Shown here one piece after another: positions 59,398 to 64,000 of a DNA stretch of 64,000 nucleotides; position 1 is the stretch's first letter; the number at the start of each line of letters is the position of its first letter. Source of the stretch: Pseudomonas moorei (lineage in GTDB: Bacteria; Pseudomonadota; Gammaproteobacteria; Pseudomonadales; Pseudomonadaceae). Both the position numbers and the translations under genes were made by a program. The stretch is from contig NZ_VZPP01000018.1 in assembly GCF_008801475.1 (NCBI RefSeq), forward strand, positions 1 to 64,000, written 5' to 3'. The notes under the pieces are model-generated. The model was not told the DNA's origin, ran no database searches, and was given only the letters and a program-made list of their open reading frames with translations.

Positions 59398-60489
59398 ATG
59401 CTCACCGTCCTCAAGCAAGAAACCTTTCTGCTGCTGGCCCTGATCGCCGCCGTTGTTGCCTTCGCCCTGGAGCACTGGTTGCTGCACAGCGGCCAGGCCA
59501 TTGCGCTGACCGGCGGACTGCTGTTGATCGCGTTCATAGTCGCGGCCTCCATGCGCGTCGCTCATCAGGCCGAATTGCTGGCGGAGAAAGTCGGCGACCC
59601 CTACGGCACGATGATCCTGACCCTGGCTGCGGTGCTGGTGGAAGTGGTGATCCTGGCGATCATGATGAGCAACGAAGCCTCGAAGACCCTGGTGCGTGAC
59701 ACGATTTATTCGGCGGTGATGCTCGATATCAACGGCATCCTCGGTCTGGCGGCGTTGATGGGCGGGCTCAAACATGGCGAACAGTCCTACAACGATGATT
59801 CGGCGCGCAGCTACAGCGTGATGATCCTCACTGCCATGGGCGTGTCGATGGTGGTGCCGGAATTCATTCCCGAGGCCAACTGGAAGCTCTACTCGGCCTT
59901 CACCATCGGTGCGATGGTGTTGCTGTATGCCTTGTTCCTGCGCATGCAGGTCGGGCCGCATAGTTACTTTTTCAGCTATAGCTATCCGGACAAGCGTCGC
60001 AAGAAGGAGTCTCAGGAAAGTGAACCGGCACCGATCAACCTGACGTTGTCCATCGGCATTCTGGTGTTTGGGGTGGTGGTGATCGGCGCACTGGCCGAAG
60101 TGATGTCCAAGACCCTTGATCTGGGTCTGGAAGGGACGGGCGCGCCGCCGGTGGTTACAGCAATTCTGGTAGCGGCGATTTCCGCGGCGCCTGAGATTTT
60201 GACCGCGTTGCGCGCGGCGCTGGCCAACCGCATGCAGTCAGTGGTCAACATCGCGCTGGGCGCGTCACTGTCGACGGTGATCCTGACGGTACCGGTGATG
60301 GAAGCGATGGCGCTCTATACCGGCCAGCCGTTTCAGATGGCCATGACCCCGGTACAGACCGTGATGATCTTCATCACCCTGATTGTCAGCGCAATTAACC
60401 TCAACGATGGCGAAACCAACGCCATCGAAGGCATGACCCACTTTGTATTGTTTGCGACGTTTATCATGCTGTCGCTGCTCGGACTTTGA
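59398..60489 (+). CDS. Calcium/cation:proton antiporter (ChaA-like)
   Basis: A 363-aa inner-membrane cation antiporter of the CaCA superfamily. Two alpha-repeats are visible: GDPYGTMILTLAAVLVEVVILAIMM in the first half and VTAILVAAISAAPEILTALRAALAN in the second, each with a conserved acidic residue. About eleven hydrophobic helices are present, with a charged loop (YPDKRRKKESQESEP) between halves. It exchanges Ca2+ (or Na+/K+) for protons. It is interposed in the purine cluster but is probably unrelated to it. ATG 59398 follows AATAAGG. Confidence 0.88.
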   Translation: MLTVLKQETFLLLALIAAVVAFALEHWLLHSGQAIALTGGLLLIAFIVAASMRVAHQAELLAEKVGDPYGTMILTLAAVLVEVVILAIMMSNEASKTLVRDTIYSAVMLDINGILGLAALMGGLKHGEQSYNDDSARSYSVMILTAMGVSMVVPEFIPEANWKLYSAFTIGAMVLLYALFLRMQVGPHSYFFSYSYPDKRRKKESQESEPAPINLTLSIGILVFGVVVIGALAEVMSKTLDLGLEGTGAPPVVTAILVAAISAAPEILTALRAALANRMQSVVNIALGASLSTVILTVPVMEAMALYTGQPFQMAMTPVQTVMIFITLIVSAINLNDGETNAIEGMTHFVLFATFIMLSLLGL

Positions 60490-60504
60490 ATCTCCACAAA
60501 TCCC

Positions 60505-60596
60505 TTGTGGGAGCGGGCTTGCTCGCGATGAGGCCGTCACATTCAACATGTCTGTCGGCTGACAGTCCGCTATCGCGGGCAAGCCCGCTCCCACAG
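60505..60596. repeat. REP doublet (REPIN)
   Basis: TGTGGGAGCGGGCTTGCTCG and the inverse CGCGGGCAAGCCCGCTCCCA flank about 50 bp between the convergent antiporter and deaminase genes. Confidence 0.85.
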
Positions 60597-60610
60597 GGGC
60601 GGTGGTCGGA

Positions 60611-61969
60611 TCAGGTGCCTGCGATCAACTGCCGTGCCGCCTGGCTGTGATCGGCAATCAACCCTTTCAGATCCAGCCCTTCGACCTGTCCATCAATCAC
60701 TCGCCATTTGCCGCCGACCATCACCCGGTCCGCGCGATCCGCGCCGCACAGCAGCAGTGCCGATACCGGATCATGGCTACCGGAGAAGCGCAGCTCGTCG
60801 AGCTTGAACAGCGCCAGGTCGGCTTGCTTGCCCACGGCAATCTCACCGATATCGGTGCGGCCCAACAGGCTCGCCGAACCTTTGGTCGCCCAGCCCAGCA
60901 CACGTTCAGGCGTGATCTTCTCGGCACCGTAGCGCAGGCGCTGGATGTACAGCGCTTGTCGGGTTTCGAGCATCATGTTCGACGCATCGTTGGACGCCGA
61001 ACCGTCAACGCCAAGGCCAAGCAGCGCACCGGCGTCGGTCAGTTCGATGGTCGGGCAGATGCCGGAGGCCAGGCGCATGTTCGAGCTCGGGCAATGGCAA
61101 ATGCCGGTGCCAGCCGCGCCGAGGCGGGTGATTTCATCCGGGTTGAAGTGGATGCCGTGGGCCAGCCAGGTACGCGGGCCGAGCCAGCCGACGCTGTCCA
61201 GGTAGTCCACGGTGCGCAGGCCGAAGCGTTGCAGGCAGAAGTCTTCTTCGTCGAGGGTTTCGGCCAGGTGAGTGTGCAGGCGCACGTCGAGTTTGTTGGC
61301 CAGCTCGGCGCTGGCGGACATGATTTCCGGGGTCACGGAAAAAGGCGAGCAGGGCGCCAGGGCGATCTGGATTTGTGCGCCGTCGCCGCGTTCGTGGTAC
61401 TCGGCGATCAAGCGCTGGCTATCGTCGAGGATCACCTGGCCTTCCTGCACGGTTTGTTGCGGTGGCAGGCCGCCGTCCTTTTCACCGAGGCTCATGGAGC
61501 CGCGCGTGAGCATGGCGCGCATGCCCAGTTCGCGCACAGTTTCGACTTGCACGTCGATCGCGTTTTCCAGGCCTTCGGGGAACAGATAGTGGTGATCGGC
61601 TGCGGTGGTGCAACCGGACAGCAGTAACTCGGCCAACGCGACTTTGGTGGCGAGGGCGAGTTTTTCCGGGGTCAGTCGGGCCCAGACCGGGTACAGGGTT
61701 TTCAGCCAAGGGAACAACGGCTGGTTGACCACCGGCGCCCAGGCGCGGGTCAGGGTTTGATAGAAATGGTGATGGGTGTTGATCAGGCCCGGCAGGATCA
61801 CGTGCTCGCGGGCGTCGAACACGTCATTGCACGGTGCCGAAGGTTGTTGACCGAGGCTGAGCACTTCGACGATCACGCCGTCTTGCAGCACCAGACCGCC
61901 ACGGGCATCGAGACCGTTGGCCGTGAAAATGGCGAGGGGATTTTTTAACCAGGTACGGGTCGCAGGCAT
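60611..61969 (-). CDS. 8-oxoguanine deaminase
   Basis: A zinc amidohydrolase that converts 8-oxoguanine to uric acid, clearing oxidised guanine. Metal ligands appear in LINTHHHFYQTLTRAW (His-x-His), HTHLAET and the later GVDGSASNDASNMM (Asp). At 452 aa it matches P. aeruginosa PA0142, an enzyme shown to act on 8-oxoguanine. The start has GAGGAGCC upstream. It belongs with the adenine deaminase, 2OG oxygenase and BMP transporter as a purine salvage set, though a few unrelated genes are inserted between them. Confidence 0.92.
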   Translation of the reverse strand: MPATRTWLKNPLAIFTANGLDARGGLVLQDGVIVEVLSLGQQPSAPCNDVFDAREHVILPGLINTHHHFYQTLTRAWAPVVNQPLFPWLKTLYPVWARLTPEKLALATKVALAELLLSGCTTAADHHYLFPEGLENAIDVQVETVRELGMRAMLTRGSMSLGEKDGGLPPQQTVQEGQVILDDSQRLIAEYHERGDGAQIQIALAPCSPFSVTPEIMSASAELANKLDVRLHTHLAETLDEEDFCLQRFGLRTVDYLDSVGWLGPRTWLAHGIHFNPDEITRLGAAGTGICHCPSSNMRLASGICPTIELTDAGALLGLGVDGSASNDASNMMLETRQALYIQRLRYGAEKITPERVLGWATKGSASLLGRTDIGEIAVGKQADLALFKLDELRFSGSHDPVSALLLCGADRADRVMVGGKWRVIDGQVEGLDLKGLIADHSQAARQLIAGT

Positions 61970-62118
61970 GTTGGCCGGCTCCTCTGAAAGTGGGGTTCAG
62001 GGTTGCCAGCTCAGTGTTGCCCTGTCTGCTGATCCAGGGTCGCCGGGGAGGCGAGGTGCGAAGTTTCGATCAAAACGGCTTTCCCGGCAAGCCTCGTCCG
62101 ACAGAGCAACCGGAACCC

Positions 62119-62135
62119 CTGTGGGAGCGGGCTTG
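62119..62135. repeat. Truncated REP half next to the SDR stop codon
   Basis: CTGTGGGAGCGGGCTTG is a REP start that breaks off two bases before the SDR stop codon at 62138. Its inverted partner is missing. Confidence 0.6.
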
Positions 62136-62137
62136 TG

Positions 62138-62827
62138 TTACCAGGGAATGGTTTCGCCCCGGTAATTCACAAAGTGATGCCCACCCTTGCCGACATACGC
62201 ATTCACCTGATCAACCAGGCCGCGGGTGCTGGTTTCAACGTCGATGTCGGCGCCTTCGCCGCCCATGTCGGTCTTCACCCAGCCCGGATGCAGCGACAAT
62301 ACGGTCAGCTTCTGCTCGCCCAGTTGCGTGACGAAGCTGTTGGTCATGGAGTTCAACGCCGCTTTGCTGGCCTTGTACAGCGCCAGTTCCGGCGCGTCCG
62401 GCATGGTCACGCTGCCCAGCACCGAACTCATGAACGCCAGCACGCCGGTGTCCGGCCGGATCTGCCCGACGAAACGCTGAGCCAGGTTGATCGGCGCCAC
62501 GGCGTTGGTGAAAAACAGCTGACCGACGTCGGCCAGCGTCGCGCCGCCATTCGGCGTCTGGACGTCAGGCCCCTTGACGCCGGCATTGACGAACAACAAG
62601 TCGAACACTTCGCCTTTGAGCTGTTGACTCAATGCGTTGACCTGTTGCGGGTCGTCCATGTCGAGTTTCTCGATCCGCACCTTGCCCAAGGCCTGCAAGG
62701 CTGCGGCGTTCTGCGGGTTGCGCACGGTGGCGGTGACTTGCCAGCCGTCGGCCAGCAGGGTTTTCACCAGCCCGAGGCCCAGGCCCCGGGAGGCGCCGAT
62801 AATGAGTGCGGTTTTTGCCGTGGACAT
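62138..62827 (-). CDS. Short-chain dehydrogenase/reductase
   Basis: A 229-aa NAD(P)-dependent SDR. The nucleotide loop is IIGASRGLGLGLV, followed by NAGVKG, and the catalytic Ser, Tyr and Lys are in FMSSVLGSV and LYKASKAALN. The function is not clear. It lies 23 bp downstream of a MerR-type regulator gene on the same strand, so it may be controlled by that regulator. ATG 62827 gives the usual compact N-terminus; a start nine codons upstream is possible. Confidence 0.88.
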   Translation of the reverse strand: MSTAKTALIIGASRGLGLGLVKTLLADGWQVTATVRNPQNAAALQALGKVRIEKLDMDDPQQVNALSQQLKGEVFDLLFVNAGVKGPDVQTPNGGATLADVGQLFFTNAVAPINLAQRFVGQIRPDTGVLAFMSSVLGSVTMPDAPELALYKASKAALNSMTNSFVTQLGEQKLTVLSLHPGWVKTDMGGEGADIDVETSTRGLVDQVNAYVGKGGHHFVNYRGETIPW

Positions 62828-62850
62828 GAGGGGCTCCTTGTTCAGTTGGG

Positions 62851-63204
62851 TCATGGATTAAGTGGACAGCGTTGACCGAGTCGTTGTTGCAACTCATTGC
62901 GCAGTGCGCCGAGTTCAGCCATGCGGGTTTCGATCAGCTTGAGTTTGTCATGCAGCAATTGTGTGACGGCGCTGTCCGGGTCGGGGGACTGCCACAAGGC
63001 GGCGACGCTGTTGCCGATCTCGCTGAGGGTAAAACCCAGTCTTTGAGCGGTCTTGATATACAGCACCAGTTGCACCATGTCCGCCGGGTAGTCGCGGTAA
63101 CCGTTGGCGCTGCGTTGCGCGGCGATCAATCCGCGCTGCTCGTAAAAACGCAACGTGTCGCGGCTGACGGCGCTGGCCTGGGCTAATTCACCGATGCGCA
63201 TCAT
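62851..63204 (-). CDS. MerR-family transcriptional regulator
   Basis: A 117-aa MerR-type protein with the winged helix (MRIGELAQASAVSRDTLRFY, YRDYPADMVQLVLYIKTAQRLGFTLSEIG) and a short C-terminal dimer helix. It ends GQRCPLNP with only one Cys, so metal sensing is doubtful; small-molecule sensing is more likely. It is just upstream of the SDR gene and probably regulates it. There are two adjacent ATG codons at the start. Confidence 0.88.
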   Translation of the reverse strand: MMRIGELAQASAVSRDTLRFYEQRGLIAAQRSANGYRDYPADMVQLVLYIKTAQRLGFTLSEIGNSVAALWQSPDPDSAVTQLLHDKLKLIETRMAELGALRNELQQRLGQRCPLNP

Positions 63205-63283
63205 GAGGTCTCAAAGGGGCTTGACCCTGGAGCATACTCCAGGCTTTAGCCTTGTTGCTCCCTGAATTTATGGAGCGACGCCG

Positions 63284-63724
63284 ATGTGGACTTCTATGCA
63301 ATATCGCCGACTGGTGCGCGGCAGTGCCTGGTATGACTTGATCGTGACGGCGGCGTTCGCCACGCCGTGGAGTTTTGCGGCGTTGCATGCGGTGATGGTC
63401 AGCGTGAGTCAGGCTTTCGATTTGCCAGGTTCGTTACCACCGTTCGAGCCCGTGCACCTGTTGATGGCCAATCTGTTGGGCTCGATTGTGTGCGTGTGGG
63501 CGGTGCTGCGGATACGTGATCCGCAGTTGATGTTCGGTCGGTATGACGCGGCGGGCCGATTCCTGTTTGCGGCCTGGCAGGCTTATGCCTTGGCTCATGG
63601 CGCGAGTTCATTGTTGGTTGTTTTCTTGATCTTTGAACTGGCGTGGGGCGTTGCTCAGGTTTTGCCTGTGCGGATGCCATCGTCGGAACGCCGCCCGGAG
63701 CAAGCTCGCTCGATCACGGCTTAA
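63284..63724 (+). CDS. Four-helix membrane protein of unknown function
   Basis: A 146-aa protein with four hydrophobic helices: about residues 15-40, 55-75, 87-105 and 107-125. I recognise no named family, and there are few polar motifs other than GRYDAAGRFLF. It starts with GGAG before ATG 63284, divergent from the MerR gene across 79 bp, and ends overlapping the ABC permease stop by 3 bp. The divergent placement makes it another possible MerR target. Confidence 0.78.
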   Translation: MWTSMQYRRLVRGSAWYDLIVTAAFATPWSFAALHAVMVSVSQAFDLPGSLPPFEPVHLLMANLLGSIVCVWAVLRIRDPQLMFGRYDAAGRFLFAAWQAYALAHGASSLLVVFLIFELAWGVAQVLPVRMPSSERRPEQARSITA

Positions 63725-64000
63725 TGCCCCGCCTGCCACGGCTGCCCCAACGATACAGGCGCATACAACCGGGTGCGCAGCGCATCCCGGGACAACAGCA
63801 CCAACACCACAATGGTCGCGACATACGGCAGCATCGCCAGCAGGCTCGACGGAATCGCCAGCCCCAATCCCTGTGCCACCAGGTGCAGGATGCTGGCGAG
63901 TCCGAACAGGTACGCGCCAAGCAGCAGACGCCACACGCGCCAACTGGCAAACACCACCAGTGCCAGGGCAATCCAGCCGCGACCGGCGCTCATGTTTTCC
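63721..64000 (-). CDS. ABC transporter permease (BMP/nucleoside type), C-terminal part
   Basis: The C-terminal 90 or so residues of an inner-membrane permease, continuing beyond the window edge; the frame is open to base 64000 and its last visible upstream codons (Glu-Asn) fit the conserved ENMSAGRGWIALALVVFASWR segment of nucleoside-type permeases. Three membrane helices are visible. It ends in PWQAGH. Together with the BMP-family binding protein at 58028 it forms part of a purine/nucleoside importer whose other subunits lie outside the window. Confidence 0.88.
   Translation of the reverse strand, partial: ENMSAGRGWIALALVVFASWRVWRLLLGAYLFGLASILHLVAQGLGLAIPSSLLAMLPYVATIVVLVLLSRDALRTRLYAPVSLGQPWQAGH

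Overview
The window is chromosomal DNA of a fluorescent-group Pseudomonas. The evidence is high GC content, protein sequences close to P. fluorescens, P. putida and P. aeruginosa families, a gene order I recognise from those genomes, and many paired P. fluorescens-type REP palindromes (cores GGAGCGGGCTTGCCCGCGA or GGAGCGAGCCTGCTCGCGA). I see no tRNA, rRNA, CRISPR array or prophage.

Layout. 1-130: the edge of an insertion sequence, with the first codons of an IS1182-like transposase. 158-8210 (minus): accB-accC (fatty acid initiation), aroQ, dsbD, a CtpL-like chemoreceptor and a GcbA-like diguanylate cyclase. 8726-13136 (plus): a DUF2333 protein, a Nudix hydrolase, a Sui1-like factor and speA, with a 78-bp MITE-like element before speA. 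13368-16377: an orphan type VI secretion unit of compact VgrG, DUF4123 adaptor and lipoprotein alpha/beta hydrolase. 16371-20573: a MATE pump, a small membrane protein, a MazG-like protein, cmoM and two tandem DUF4136 lipoproteins.

20768-37116 is a complete Tad/Flp (type IVb pilus) locus: tadG, the PprA kinase, tadF, the prepilin peptidase fppA, the regulator pprB, then a long minus-strand operon rcpC-rcpA-tadZ-tadA-tadB-tadC-tadD-DUF3613, and divergently flp plus an orphan receiver protein. An Ig-repeat gene with an in-frame TGA lies between pprB and the operon and looks acquired.

37271-45335: MaoC-like protein, FabG4-like reductase and a divergent thiolase, then an AraC regulator, a dCache chemoreceptor and a RIO-type kinase. 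45536-49272: a copper module (copA-cueR operon, secreted protein, copZ) with a CueR-type dyad before copA and before copZ. 49366-55829: a Bcr/CflA pump, a 56-aa ORF missed by length cut-offs, a quinone-reductase-like gene and an ABM monooxygenase beside a LysR gene, then an ArsR-like regulator with an MFS transporter.

55885-64000 is a purine salvage region (adenine deaminase, 2-oxoglutarate oxygenase, BMP-family purine/nucleoside-binding protein, 8-oxoguanine deaminase, start-truncated ABC permease), interleaved with a Ca2+/H+ antiporter and an SDR-MerR pair. It resembles the PA0138-PA0148 region of P. aeruginosa.

The most unusual points are the compact VgrG unit with a lipoprotein hydrolase, the broken Ig-repeat gene inside the Tad locus, the MITE whose termini match the IS edge, the repeated AATGTCAG motif at three Tad promoters, and the 2OG oxygenase in the purine cluster. 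None is clearly a wholly new system; each is a candidate to check.
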